Shown: positions 53,519-62,392 of the stretch, in pieces
Position numbering within the stretch: the first letter of the stretch is position 1
Layout: each line of letters opens with the position of its first letter
Assembly (NCBI RefSeq): GCF_900104145.1
Contig: NZ_FNLB01000006.1
Location: forward strand, 3,174,501 to 3,238,500
Length of the DNA stretch: 64,000 bases
From: Pseudovibrio sp. Tun.PSC04-5.I4
Lineage (GTDB): Bacteria > Pseudomonadota > Alphaproteobacteria > Rhizobiales > Stappiaceae
Reading direction: 5' to 3'
Notes under the pieces: generated by a model
The model's database searches: none
What the model saw: the letters and a program-made list of their open reading frames with translations, nothing else
What the model was told of the DNA's origin: nothing
Made by a program: the position numbers and the translations under genes

Positions 53519-54301
53519 TTATTGAGCTGTCCAGCCGCCATCCATTGGCAAAAGCGTTCCTGTAATGGAGGCTGCAGCATCGGAACATAGGAATATGGCC
53601 AAACCGGCAACCTGTTCTACAGTCACGAATTCTTTGGTTGGCTGCGCTGCAAGGAGAACCTCTTTTTTGACCTGCTCTTCGGTCATATTACGCGCCTTCA
53701 TTGTATCTGGGATCTGCTTTTGAACGAGCGGAGTCCAGACATAGCCTGGGCAAATTGCATTGGCAGTGATGTTGTTTTCAGCAACTTCCAGCGCAACGGT
53801 TTTTGTGAGGCCTGCAATTCCGTGTTTTGCAGCGACGTAGGCTGATTTGAACGGAGAGGCCACAAGTGCGTGCGCGGAGGCTGTGTTGATGATGCGGCCC
53901 CAACCGGCCTGACGCATGTAAGGCACAGCGGTGCGAATGGTGTGGAAGGCGGAGGACAGGTTGATCGCGATGATCGCATCCCATTTGTCTACCGGGAAAT
54001 GCTCAATTGCTTCCACGTGCTGAATGCCAGCATTGTTGACCAGAACATCCACTGAGCCGAATGTTTTTTCGGCTTCATGGATCATGGCATGGATTTCGTC
54101 AGGTTTGGTCATGTCTGCAGAGGAATAAACGCACTTCACGCCAAAATCAGTTTCAATGCCTGCGCGTTCTTTTTCAATTGCGTCCGCATCACCAAAGCCG
54201 TTTATCATGATGTTTGCGCCTTTTTCCGCCATGGCGCGGGCATAAGCGAGGCCGATGCCTGATGTGGACCCCGTGATAACGGCAGTTTTTTTCGAAAGCA
54301 T
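53519..54301 (-). CDS. bdhA: D-beta-hydroxybutyrate dehydrogenase
   Basis: Oxidises 3-hydroxybutyrate to acetoacetate with NAD+. The 260-residue SDR shows the cofactor loop GSTSGIGLAYARAMAEKG, NNAGIQH, catalytic Ser in INTASAHALVASPFKSAYVAAKHG (Tyr-x-x-x-Lys) and the C-terminal GTLLPMDGGWTAQ typical of this enzyme. GGAG precedes the ATG at 54301. PhaR-like sites lie 70 to 110 nt upstream. Operon with the patatin gene. Confidence 0.93.
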   Translation of the reverse strand: MLSKKTAVITGSTSGIGLAYARAMAEKGANIMINGFGDADAIEKERAGIETDFGVKCVYSSADMTKPDEIHAMIHEAEKTFGSVDVLVNNAGIQHVEAIEHFPVDKWDAIIAINLSSAFHTIRTAVPYMRQAGWGRIINTASAHALVASPFKSAYVAAKHGIAGLTKTVALEVAENNITANAICPGYVWTPLVQKQIPDTMKARNMTEEQVKKEVLLAAQPTKEFVTVEQVAGLAIFLCSDAAASITGTLLPMDGGWTAQ

Positions 54302-54677
54302 TTCCAGTCTCCTGACCAAATATTATTGAAGTATGCGCTGGTGTGAGCTTGCGTTACTTTTTAAAATGGTTGCATTAGCAAAAAGCATAGTTGTCATGCG
54401 TGCAGTGCAAAAACAGTGGAAGCAAGCGGTAAACTGCATTTTGTCCTTAATCTAAGGTTAGAGTTTGGTGCATTGCATCAATTGTTGAAGGCCGTTGTCT
54501 GTCTTCATGCTGTTGAGGACCTAGCATCATTTCTAGTGCAGGTTTATTGTGAAATCTTGGGGTGTGTGAGTGTGTTCTCAGATGACATCAAACTGCGTTG
54601 TGCATGCGCTATAAAGTTGACAGAGAGTGCTGCATGCTGCACTTGCTTGCCTACAGTTTTATGCCAGTGGAATGATC
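54302..54677. other. Divergent promoter region of bdhA and ispG
   Basis: No gene is supported. The region carries TTGC-ATTA-GCAA (54370-54381), GTGC-AGT-GCAA (54400-54410) and a weaker GTGC-ATT-GCAT (54468-54478), all TGC-rich elements like PhaR sites, and a further TGC-rich patch near 54630. Confidence 0.45.
54400..54410. promoter_or_regulatory. PhaR-like site upstream of bdhA
   Basis: GTGC-AGT-GCAA, about 100 nt before the bdhA ATG, with the related TTGC-ATTA-GCAA at 54370-54381. Matches the loose CTGC-N3-GCAG pattern. Confidence 0.35.
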
Positions 54678-55949
54678 ATGACTGACAAGAGCCAAAGCTA
54701 TTTTTCTACTCCGTTTCCGCGCCTTCGTTCTGTACCTGTTGATGTCGGTGGGGTTATTGTTGGCGGTGAAGCGCCTGTTGTTGTTCAGTCCATGACAAAC
54801 ACTGATACAGCGGATGCTGATTCCACTGTTGCGCAGGTGGCAGAGTTGGCTCGGGCCGGATCCGAACTGGTTCGCATTACCGTTGATCGGGATGAGGCCG
54901 CTGCAGCCGTTCCGTATATTAAAGAGCGCCTTCAACGCATTGGTGTTGATGTGCCGCTGGTGGGTGACTTCCACTATATCGGGCACAAGTTGCTGGCAGA
55001 TCACCCTGCCTGTGCTGAGGCGCTGGACAAGTACCGCATCAATCCGGGCAATGTTGGCTTCAAATCCAAAAAAGATAAGCAGTTCTCTCAGATCATCGAA
55101 ATGGCGATGAAGCACAATAAGCCTGTGCGTATTGGGGTGAACTGGGGGTCTTTGGATCAGGAACTTCTGACGCATCTGATGGATGAGAACCAAAACAACG
55201 GTTCTCCATTGACCGCGCAGCAAGTGATGCGTGAAGCGATTTGTCAGTCTGGTTTGCTTTCTGCACAACGCGCTGAGGAACTTGGACTTGGCCGGGATAA
55301 GATTATTCTTTCCGCGAAAGTCTCTCAGGTTCAGGATCTGATTGCTGTTTATACGGATCTGGCTCAGCGTTGTGATTACGCGTTGCATCTTGGTTTGACC
55401 GAGGCGGGCATGGGCACAAAAGGTGTTGTGGCTTCTTCTGCATCCATGGGCATTTTGCTTCAGCAGGGTATCGGCGATACAATCCGTATTTCTCTGACGC
55501 CTAAGCCGGGTGGAGATCGCACGCGGGAAGTGCAAGTTTCTCAAGAGCTTCTGCAAACGATGGGGTTCCGCAGTTTCACTCCTATCGTGGCGGCGTGTCC
55601 GGGGTGTGGACGTACGACCTCAACCGTGTTCCAGGAGTTGGCGCAGGATATTCAGAGCCATCTTCGCGAGAGTATGCCTGCATGGCGTGAGCAATATCCC
55701 GGCGTTGAAGAGCTGAACGTGGCTGTTATGGGCTGTATTGTGAACGGTCCGGGCGAATCCAAGCATGCCGATATTGGCATTTCCCTTCCCGGTACTGGGG
55801 AAACACCAGCTGCACCTGTTTTTGTCGACGGTGAAAAGACTGTTACGTTGCGTGGGCCGGACATCGCGGATCAGTTTAAGGCGATGGTTCTGAATTACAT
55901 TGAAAAGCGCTACGGTACAGGCGCTGTTGTTGAACATGAGATTTCCTAG
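54678..55949 (+). CDS. ispG: 4-hydroxy-3-methylbut-2-enyl-diphosphate synthase
   Basis: Converts MEcPP to HMBPP in the non-mevalonate isoprenoid pathway, using a [4Fe-4S] cluster. The 423-residue protein shows VVVQSMTNTDTAD at the start, the ACPGCGRT cysteines and GCIVNGPGESKHADIGI, the cluster-binding segment. ATG at 54678 with GTGGAA upstream; the frame is open to 54627. The next gene starts at the base after its stop codon. Confidence 0.96.
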   Translation: MTDKSQSYFSTPFPRLRSVPVDVGGVIVGGEAPVVVQSMTNTDTADADSTVAQVAELARAGSELVRITVDRDEAAAAVPYIKERLQRIGVDVPLVGDFHYIGHKLLADHPACAEALDKYRINPGNVGFKSKKDKQFSQIIEMAMKHNKPVRIGVNWGSLDQELLTHLMDENQNNGSPLTAQQVMREAICQSGLLSAQRAEELGLGRDKIILSAKVSQVQDLIAVYTDLAQRCDYALHLGLTEAGMGTKGVVASSASMGILLQQGIGDTIRISLTPKPGGDRTREVQVSQELLQTMGFRSFTPIVAACPGCGRTTSTVFQELAQDIQSHLRESMPAWREQYPGVEELNVAVMGCIVNGPGESKHADIGISLPGTGETPAAPVFVDGEKTVTLRGPDIADQFKAMVLNYIEKRYGTGAVVEHEIS

Positions 55950-56867
55950 ATGTCACTTGAGCGTTTTGTCAAAAAAGTAGAACATAAAATCAGAGAAAAC
56001 GCTCCGAAGCCCAAACCCTCGGTTCTGGTGGTTTCTTCTCAGGTTGTAAGTGGTTGCGTGGGAACGCGCGGTGCTGTGTTTGCCTTGGAGCGCATGGGCT
56101 TCAACGTTTGGATGCTTCCGACAATTTTATTGCCGTGGCATCCGGGGCAGGGTGCTGGCGTCCGCATTTCACCGAGTGAAGTTGAGTTTCGAAGCCTCGT
56201 TGAGCAAATTTGCGCTAATGAAGACCTGAGTGACGTGAAGGCTGTCATCTCTGGTTATATGGCGAATCCCGCGCAGGTTTCCGAAGTTGCGAAGCTCGTG
56301 AAAGAAGTGAAGTCTCGCAACAGTGATGCCGTTTATCTCTGCGATCCGGTGATTGGCGACAAAGGCGATCTTTATGTTCGCGAGCCTATTGCCGAGGCGA
56401 TCCGTGATGAGTTGTTGCCACTGGCAGATATTATTACACCTAACCGCTTTGAGCTGGCTTGGCTAAGTGGGTTTGGCACCGAGATGGAAAATGAAGCTGT
56501 TGCAGCAGCTCGTACATTGGGTGTTGAACGAACAATCGTGACGTCGTCTCCGGCGATGCGGCGCAATTCCATTTGCAACTTGCTGGTGGGGCCAAATGGC
56601 AGTCTGGCGATTGAGCATGCAGAAGTGCAGGGCGCTCCCAATGGTACGGGCGATTTGATAGCCGCGCTTTATCTGGCTCGCAGCCTGAGCGGGCAGAGTG
56701 ATGAGGAAGCGCTGAAGAAGGCGACTGCTTCAACCTTTGAGCTAGTTGCGCGCTCTGTCAAAGTTGGATCGGACAACCTGCTATATTCTGAGCATCAGGA
56801 TCCGTTGATACACCCAATGGCATTGGTGAACAGTCGCCACGTGGTTGAAGCGCCAGAACGTGCCTGA
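55950..56867 (+). CDS. pdxY: Pyridoxal kinase
   Basis: Phosphorylates pyridoxal for the PLP salvage pathway. The 305-residue ribokinase-fold protein shows SSQVVSGCVGTRGAVFALERMG, GYMANPAQ, YLCDPVIGDKGDLYV and the anion-hole GAPNGTGDLIAALYL. The N-terminus has about 20 extra residues before the core. It begins right after the ispG stop, so the pair is cotranscribed. Confidence 0.93.
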   Translation: MSLERFVKKVEHKIRENAPKPKPSVLVVSSQVVSGCVGTRGAVFALERMGFNVWMLPTILLPWHPGQGAGVRISPSEVEFRSLVEQICANEDLSDVKAVISGYMANPAQVSEVAKLVKEVKSRNSDAVYLCDPVIGDKGDLYVREPIAEAIRDELLPLADIITPNRFELAWLSGFGTEMENEAVAAARTLGVERTIVTSSPAMRRNSICNLLVGPNGSLAIEHAEVQGAPNGTGDLIAALYLARSLSGQSDEEALKKATASTFELVARSVKVGSDNLLYSEHQDPLIHPMALVNSRHVVEAPERA

Positions 56868-57603
56868 TCCAGCGCCTTCTCTGCACTGCGTTGCTGGAGT
56901 AGATGGTTGTAAAGCCGGATGGATTGCCGTCTTCCGTTGGATTGGCTGTGATAAAGCGCCCGAGGTGCGTGTGTTCAGCAGTTTTGCTGAGCTGATTACC
57001 TGTGAGTTTGCTCCCCGAAAAATCGCCGTTGATATGCCTATCGGACTGCCTGACTATATTGGGCAAACGGGCCGCGGGCCTGAAAAAGCTGTGCGCCCCT
57101 TGCTGGGTATGCGTCAGTCTACGGTGTTTTCTATACCCGCACGCGCTGCGATTTATTGTGAGGACTACCGCGAGGCGTGCGCTGCTGCGCTGGCCCATTC
57201 TGCCCCACCTCGAAAAATTTCCAAGCAGGCGTTTTATCTATTCCCCAAGATCCGGCAGATTGATGCATTGATGACGCCTGAGTTGGAAGACAGGGTGTAT
57301 GAAGTGCATCCAGAGGTCGCTTTTTGGCGATTGAATGGGCAGGACCCTATTGCGATCCCGAAGAAGGTCAATGGCTCCAGCTATGGACCGGGCCAAGACG
57401 CACGGCGTGACCTGCTTGTGCAGTTTGGGTATACTGCAAGTTTCCTGGATCAGAAGCCGCCCAAAGGCGCTGCACGCGATGATCTGACGGATGCAGCCGT
57501 AAACGCGGTGATTGCCGAACGGTTGCTGACAGGGCAGGCAGAGCCATTCCCCACTGATTACCGGCGAGGCGAACGCGGCCTGCGCATGGCGATCTGGGCT
57601 TAA
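56860..57603 (+). CDS. DUF429 domain protein, predicted RNase H-like nuclease
   Basis: A 247-residue protein: VAGVDGCKAGWIAVF at the N-terminus, VDMPIGLPD, FYLFPKIRQID, YEVHPEVAFW and the C-terminal DDLTDAAVNAVIAERL. The acidic residues fit the RNase H-like fold predicted for DUF429, but no member has a proven reaction. The start is a GTG at 56860 (overlapping pdxY by 8 nt) or a TTG at 56845. Confidence 0.82.
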   Translation: MPDPAPSLHCVAGVDGCKAGWIAVFRWIGCDKAPEVRVFSSFAELITCEFAPRKIAVDMPIGLPDYIGQTGRGPEKAVRPLLGMRQSTVFSIPARAAIYCEDYREACAAALAHSAPPRKISKQAFYLFPKIRQIDALMTPELEDRVYEVHPEVAFWRLNGQDPIAIPKKVNGSSYGPGQDARRDLLVQFGYTASFLDQKPPKGAARDDLTDAAVNAVIAERLLTGQAEPFPTDYRRGERGLRMAIWA

Positions 57604-57621
57604 TGTAGCCTCAAGCCGAAG

Positions 57622-58788
57622 TTATTGAGGTTTGATGCGCGGGGCTGGAGCTCCTGGAAGTAGGGCATCCACTTCTGCGACAACCTTTTTCTCTTCAGAT
57701 ACACGACTGGTTGAGAACAGCGATGTGAAATAGCTGAAGGCCCGTTCGTTCTCTGATGCTTTCTTTGCAGCAGGAGGAGATTGTTCTGGAGTCAGGGCCA
57801 GCACTTTTGCCGCCTCAACATTTACAGGTGTTGCATTTGGCTCCTGTTGAGCAGCTGCATCTGTTGTTGAAGCGCCACCAAAGAATGTAGCAATCTTTTG
57901 TTTGCGACGCTTTGTGGTTTCCATCGCAATGAGGGTTGCTGCAGTTTCCCGGGCATCCTTGTTTTGTTTTTCGGCAACAGCTACGGCAATATTCTCAGGA
58001 ACTGTATAGGCAGGGCATGCGCCTGTGGCGTCAAACTTATCGCCACGTCTGTCAGCTTTTGCATCAAAGACATATTGCTTGTTGCATACTTCAATTGCAG
58101 GTGGGCGTTTGGTGATTGAAAAATGATCAGAGCCACGCTTCAGCATTTTCCAGAATTCGTAATGTTCGGAGCCTGCGTTTTTCGCCATATTGACTGCTGT
58201 CATGCGAAATGGGAACGCCTGAACCTGAAATTTGCGCTGACCCCCTAGGAAGCTGTCGCGTCCCATGGCGTAGATGTCTGCAATCTGCTCGTCAGTCATG
58301 GCGTAACAGCCAGCGGAGGAACAGGCACCATGCACCATCAGGTTGGAGCCTGTGCGGTTGTGCGCGCGGTCAAACTTGTTTGGGAAGCCAAGGTTGAAGG
58401 AGAGGTAGTATGAGGAAAACGGATTCATGCGGCCGGGAGAGATATTATAAAATCCCTCTGGCGCTTGACGGTCACCCTCTTTGATTTTGGGGCCGAGTTT
58501 GCCGGACCATTTACAGATCTCGAACGTTTCCAAAAGGGCATACTGGCCAGATTTGGTTTGCTTCCAAACTTCCAGCTCTGATTCCTGCTTGAAAAGACGT
58601 ACCATGATAGGAGATTTGAGCCCCATATCCTTGGAGTTCATCTTTTTAGAGAGACTTCGGCTAACGGGCTGCTGATGCTTTTCGGAGCCAAATTCTGATC
58701 CCTGACAAGCTGCTAGCGTTAAAGCCAGTGCAAGCGCAGCTGCGCGCTTTACGCTTTTGCCAGTTTTTCTCTGAAACACTGTCATCAT
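57622..58788 (-). CDS. YafK-type L,D-transpeptidase-fold lipoprotein
   Basis: A 388-residue protein with a lipobox LAAC near residue 28. A YkuD-like domain of the YafK kind follows: VRLFKQESELEVWKQ, APEGFYNISPGRMNP, and MVHGACSSAGCYAMTDEQIADIY holding the His and catalytic Cys. E. coli YafK (DpaA) releases Braun lipoprotein from peptidoglycan. The C-terminal 130 residues are low-complexity, Ala/Lys/Glu-rich. Not in an operon. Confidence 0.87.
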   Translation of the reverse strand: MMTVFQRKTGKSVKRAAALALALTLAACQGSEFGSEKHQQPVSRSLSKKMNSKDMGLKSPIMVRLFKQESELEVWKQTKSGQYALLETFEICKWSGKLGPKIKEGDRQAPEGFYNISPGRMNPFSSYYLSFNLGFPNKFDRAHNRTGSNLMVHGACSSAGCYAMTDEQIADIYAMGRDSFLGGQRKFQVQAFPFRMTAVNMAKNAGSEHYEFWKMLKRGSDHFSITKRPPAIEVCNKQYVFDAKADRRGDKFDATGACPAYTVPENIAVAVAEKQNKDARETAATLIAMETTKRRKQKIATFFGGASTTDAAAQQEPNATPVNVEAAKVLALTPEQSPPAAKKASENERAFSYFTSLFSTSRVSEEKKVVAEVDALLPGAPAPRIKPQ

Positions 58789-58952
58789 GTGTTTGACCCA
58801 CCATGCTGGGGCTATTCTGCCCGAACCCCAATCTCAACTCTACACTTAGACTATCTGGGTTAAGGTTGACGTATTCTTACCGCAGATAAGACATTAGGAG
58901 ATTGAGGGGTACTCCCTGTTGATGCCCTTGCTCCCTTGCTTGATTTGATCAA

Positions 58953-58987
58953 ACAAAAAAGGCACCAGACTTAATCTGATGCCTTTT
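58953..58987 (-). terminator. Terminator after accA
   Basis: On the minus strand AAAAGGCATCAGA pairs with TCTGGTGCCTTTT (one mismatch) over a 5-nt loop and runs into TTTTTTG, 44 nt past the accA stop. Confidence 0.88.
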
Positions 58988-59030
58988 ATACAAAATTTAA
59001 GGGGGGCCTGCAATAAATCGTAGGTTCGAA

Positions 59031-59987
59031 TCAGCTCAGTTCACGACCTATACGTAAGAACTTCTCCCGACGCTGCTTTTTCAGAGCTTCCGGGGACATG
59101 CCTGCGAACTTGCCAAGAGCTGCCTCAATGGCTGCACCAGCACGATCAATCACGATTTCTTTTGCGCGATGAGCACCGCCGATTGGCTCTTTGATGATCT
59201 CATCAATAACGCGGAAGGAAGAGAGATCTTCTGCAGTGATCTTCATATTGGTCGCAGCATCCTGTGCGCGTGTGCTGTCACGCCAAAGAATGGAAGCGCC
59301 TGCTTCTGGGGAGATCACTGAGTAGATGGAGTGCTCAAGCATCGCAACGTGGTTGGTGGTTGCAATCGCGATTGCGCCGCCGGAGCCGCCTTCACCAATA
59401 ATAATGGTCACGTTTGGAACGCCAAGGCCGAGACATGCATCTGTTGAGCGTGCAATGGCTTCTGCCTGGCCGCGCTCTTCAGCGCCGATGCCAGGGTAGG
59501 CGCCTGCTGTGTCAACAAGAGAGATCACCGGAATGTTGAAGCGGTTGGCCATTTCCATGATGCGTACCGCTTTACGGTAGCCTTCTGGACGCGCCATGCC
59601 GAAATTGTGCTTCAAGCGGGTCTCGGTGTTGTGGCCCTTTTCCTGACCCAGGATAGCAACAGACTGACCGCGAAAACGACCAAACCCGGCGATGATGGCG
59701 CAATCCTCGGAGAATTTGCGATCACCTGCAAGCGGTGTGAAGTCAGAAATAAGGGTGCTGATGTAATCAAGGGAATGTGGGCGGTCTGGGTGGCGAGCCA
59801 CCAAAGTTTTTTGCCAAGGCGTCAAACGCGAGTAGATGTCGGTGAGCGCTTGATCAGCTTTTTCCTGAAGACGAGTAATCTCATCTTCCACGTCAACTGC
59901 TTCACCACCTTCAGCGAGGATCTTCAGTTCCTGAACTTTGCCTTCAAGGTCGGCGACTGGTTTTTCGAATTCGAGGTAACTGCGCAT
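59031..59987 (-). CDS. accA: Acetyl-CoA carboxylase carboxyltransferase, alpha subunit
   Basis: Part of the carboxyltransferase that makes malonyl-CoA for fatty-acid synthesis, working with AccD. The 318-residue protein has the family start YLEFEKPVADLEGKVQEL, RHPDRPHSLDYI, FNIPVISLVDTAGAYPGIGAEERGQ and GEGGSGGAIAIA. The ATG at 59987 gives the usual length. Monocistronic, with its own terminator. Confidence 0.97.
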   Translation of the reverse strand: MRSYLEFEKPVADLEGKVQELKILAEGGEAVDVEDEITRLQEKADQALTDIYSRLTPWQKTLVARHPDRPHSLDYISTLISDFTPLAGDRKFSEDCAIIAGFGRFRGQSVAILGQEKGHNTETRLKHNFGMARPEGYRKAVRIMEMANRFNIPVISLVDTAGAYPGIGAEERGQAEAIARSTDACLGLGVPNVTIIIGEGGSGGAIAIATTNHVAMLEHSIYSVISPEAGASILWRDSTRAQDAATNMKITAEDLSSFRVIDEIIKEPIGGAHRAKEIVIDRAGAAIEAALGKFAGMSPEALKKQRREKFLRIGRELS

Positions 59988-60165
59988 ATTGGATATTCAC
60001 TCGTAACAATCAGCAGGCAGGACCCGCCGACGAAAAGGCGTTGGACCGCGCTATAATTTTGGCGCGACACTGGCGATAGAGGGGACGTCTGTCAAGGCTT
60101 TGCATCACAGATGTGGGTGTTTGAACCCTCTCAAACAAGAAGAACTACGAATAAAAACATGTTTC

Positions 60166-61029
60166 CTATCGTGAAGCTGTTTTTTTGCGCGGCTTTGCGG
60201 AGTGCGGCATGTCGAGTTCCGCAGCTTCTAAAACCAGAGTTCCGGTCGATGTAGGAATAGATACTTTGTATGGAAAAAGGATGCGTGTGTTTCCAATTGG
60301 GGCAAGCCAAGTCTCAATCTCAGCATTGTTTGCCAGGTATTGAACGGACTTGCGTTCTGGGCGATGCCCGGCAATTGGCTTCCAGCGTGCTGTACAAACA
60401 ACGACTGGTCCGTTGTACCCGTTTCCAGAAACCTCGCGCACTTCCTTGAATTTCATCTTAATATCAAAGCGCGCCCAACCATCATAAATCGGCAATTCGC
60501 GGTCGCATACTGAAGGATCAAGCACTTTGGAAATGGATGGGGCACGCACAATTGCAGCGCTGAGCGGGTCCATCGCATTGAGCTTGTGTTTGCCGGTGAC
60601 CTTAACGCGGGTCTTGGACGGCTTGTATTTTGGTGTGACCTGAGTGGTGCGAACATGCCCAGAGCCCTGACCCAGATTTACATAGAAATCCCGGTTGGAG
60701 GCACGGGATGCCATGGTGTAGGTGCTTGGCAGGATTTTCGCGCCCTTCATCCACCCGGTTGCCTGCGCTCCTCCTTTACCTGTGGAGAACAAGGTTCCGA
60801 TACCGGCAGGCTCCATGCCGACTTTGGCAGAATAGGCGTTATCTCGCAGGATGAGCGAGAACGAGCCTTTGCCCACAGTGAAGCCTGCATAAGAAATTCT
60901 GTAGACACCACCAAGTCGCTCGGTTTTCCCCAATGCGGCTGTGGATAGTGTGCTAAATGAAAGTGCTGCGATGGCTATTACGCTCGATTTGCTAACAAAA
61001 TTGCAAACCTTAGAAACTGTTACTCGCAC
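60166..61029 (-). CDS. DUF3108-family exported protein
   Basis: A 287-residue protein with a signal peptide (VIAIAALSFSTLSTAALG) and a DUF3108 domain: GVYRISYAGFTVGKGSFSLIL near the start and TRILFPYKVSIPTSTGTLVLEA at the end. The tail is basic (KPRKKTASR). The family is common in alphaproteobacteria with unknown envelope function. GGAGGT precedes a GTG at 61029; an open frame to 61110 spoils the signal peptide. Divergent from rpmB. Confidence 0.85.
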   Translation of the reverse strand: MRVTVSKVCNFVSKSSVIAIAALSFSTLSTAALGKTERLGGVYRISYAGFTVGKGSFSLILRDNAYSAKVGMEPAGIGTLFSTGKGGAQATGWMKGAKILPSTYTMASRASNRDFYVNLGQGSGHVRTTQVTPKYKPSKTRVKVTGKHKLNAMDPLSAAIVRAPSISKVLDPSVCDRELPIYDGWARFDIKMKFKEVREVSGNGYNGPVVVCTARWKPIAGHRPERKSVQYLANNAEIETWLAPIGNTRILFPYKVSIPTSTGTLVLEAAELDMPHSAKPRKKTASR

Positions 61030-61368
61030 GATACTGTACCTCCGCAGCCGCAGACATTGGTGCCTGTCAGCTTGAGAACTCAGGAAACTAAACAAAAAAT
61101 TCAAAGTCATTTAAAGATGAAACTACGCAAACATGGTAACATGGTGGTTAAGAGATGTGAGTTTGTTCCAGTTTTGATTGAAAAACACGGTTCACGTCTG
61201 CAAAAGAGCTGCTAAGCCTTGACGAAATCCGCTGTACTCATTATAGCAAGCCAACTTTTCCGTACAGGGCCGGAAGTGGTACCGCCGGACATTCGTGTTC
61301 GCGACCTGCCGGTTTTAACAGAATGCGCCCATCAATGAGGGCGTCTACAAATTAAAAGGGTGACCCTC
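61030..61368. other. Promoter and leader region of rpmB
   Basis: No gene is supported. On the plus strand it holds a sigma-70 promoter (61219-61247) and a leader of about 115 nt containing the hairpin CGCCC/GGGCG at 61326-61343. The left part is the minus-strand leader of the DUF3108 gene. Confidence 0.55.
61219..61247 (+). promoter_or_regulatory. Sigma-70 promoter of rpmB
   Basis: TTGACG (61219-61224) and TATAGC (61242-61247) are separated by exactly 17 bp. It gives a leader of about 115 nt before the rpmB start. Confidence 0.72.
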
Positions 61369-61656
61369 ATGGCACGCCGCTGCGAACTTACCGGTAAAGA
61401 CGTGATGACCGGCAATAACGTGTCTCACGCAAAAAACAGGAGCCGTCGTCGGTTCTTGCCAAACCTTTGCAATGTTTCCCTGATGAGCGATACGCTCGGT
61501 GAAACTTACAAGCTACGCATCTCTGCACACGCTCTGCGTTCTGTTGAGCACCGTGGTGGTTTGGACGCGTTCTTGGCGAAAGCAGTAGAAGCTGAACTTT
61601 CTCCTAAGGCACGTTTGCTGAAGACCGAAATCAAGCGCCGTCAGGTTGCTGCTTAA
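61369..61656 (+). CDS. rpmB: 50S ribosomal protein L28
   Basis: A 95-residue large-subunit protein: MARRCELTGKDVMTGNNVSHAKNRSRRRFLPNL is the classic L28 start. The alphaproteobacterial form is longer than E. coli L28 and ends RLLKTEIKRRQVAA. The ATG at 61369 has AAGGGTGA upstream. It is followed after 28 nt by yhhQ. Confidence 0.97.
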   Translation: MARRCELTGKDVMTGNNVSHAKNRSRRRFLPNLCNVSLMSDTLGETYKLRISAHALRSVEHRGGLDAFLAKAVEAELSPKARLLKTEIKRRQVAA

Positions 61657-61684
61657 TCACATCATTCTTGAGAAGGGATTGAAC

Positions 61685-62329
61685 GTGACTAAGTCGACTA
61701 ATGCTAGGCCTTTGGCTATTGCTATTATGGCAATGACTGTGGTCGTAGTTGCATCGAACTACCTCGTTCAATTCCCTGTTCAGGGAATGATCGGGGCTGT
61801 TAATCTGGCAGACCTGCTTACTTGGGGCGCATTTACCTATCCGGTAGCGTTCCTTGTGACTGATTTGATTAACCGACAGTTTGGTCCTGCTGCTGCTCGT
61901 AAAGTCGTTTATGCTGGCTTTGCTGTTGCTGTTGTTCTTTCTGTTGTTCTAGCTACACCGCGCATTGCAATCGCTTCAGGAAGTGCATTCCTGGTGGCTC
62001 AATTGCTCGATGTGACGGTGTTTAATCGCTTTCGTGAAGGCCGCTGGTGGAAAGCACCGGTGATCTCTTCCACGCTTGGGACTATGCTAGATACAGCGCT
62101 GTTCTTTAGCCTTGCGTTTGCAACTCAGTTTGCATTCTTGGGTTATTACGATGCATTCGCGGTAGAAGTTGCTCCACTATTTGGTGTTTTTGCACTGGAG
62201 GTCCCTCGTTGGGTTTCTTGGGCATTGGGTGATTTCAGCGTAAAGATCATTGTTGCGATGAGCATGTTGATCCCCTACCGCATTGCACTTGGTGTTATTG
62301 GCGCTTTGCCAACACCGCAGCGCGGATAA
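61685..62329 (+). CDS. Queuosine precursor transporter (YhhQ family)
   Basis: A 214-residue membrane protein with about six helices that imports preQ1/preQ0 for tRNA queuosine modification. Family motifs: SNYLVQFPV, DLLTWGAFTYPVAFLVTDLINRQFG and RFREGRWWKAPVISSTLGTMLDTALFFSLAF. The GTG at 61685 with GGGA upstream is chosen; an in-frame TTG at 61646 overlaps rpmB. Probably cotranscribed with rpmB. Confidence 0.92.
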   Translation: MTKSTNARPLAIAIMAMTVVVVASNYLVQFPVQGMIGAVNLADLLTWGAFTYPVAFLVTDLINRQFGPAAARKVVYAGFAVAVVLSVVLATPRIAIASGSAFLVAQLLDVTVFNRFREGRWWKAPVISSTLGTMLDTALFFSLAFATQFAFLGYYDAFAVEVAPLFGVFALEVPRWVSWALGDFSVKIIVAMSMLIPYRIALGVIGALPTPQRG

Positions 62330-62346
62330 GCTTTCAACTATAAGAA

Positions 62347-62381
62347 TTTCAAAAGGCATCGGATTATCTCCGGTGCCTTTT
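62347..62381 (+). terminator. Terminator after yhhQ
   Basis: AAAAGGCATCGGA pairs with TCCGGTGCCTTTT (one mismatch) around a 5-nt loop and runs into TTTTTTG. Confidence 0.88.
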
Positions 62382-62392
62382 TTGTTGTGTCA

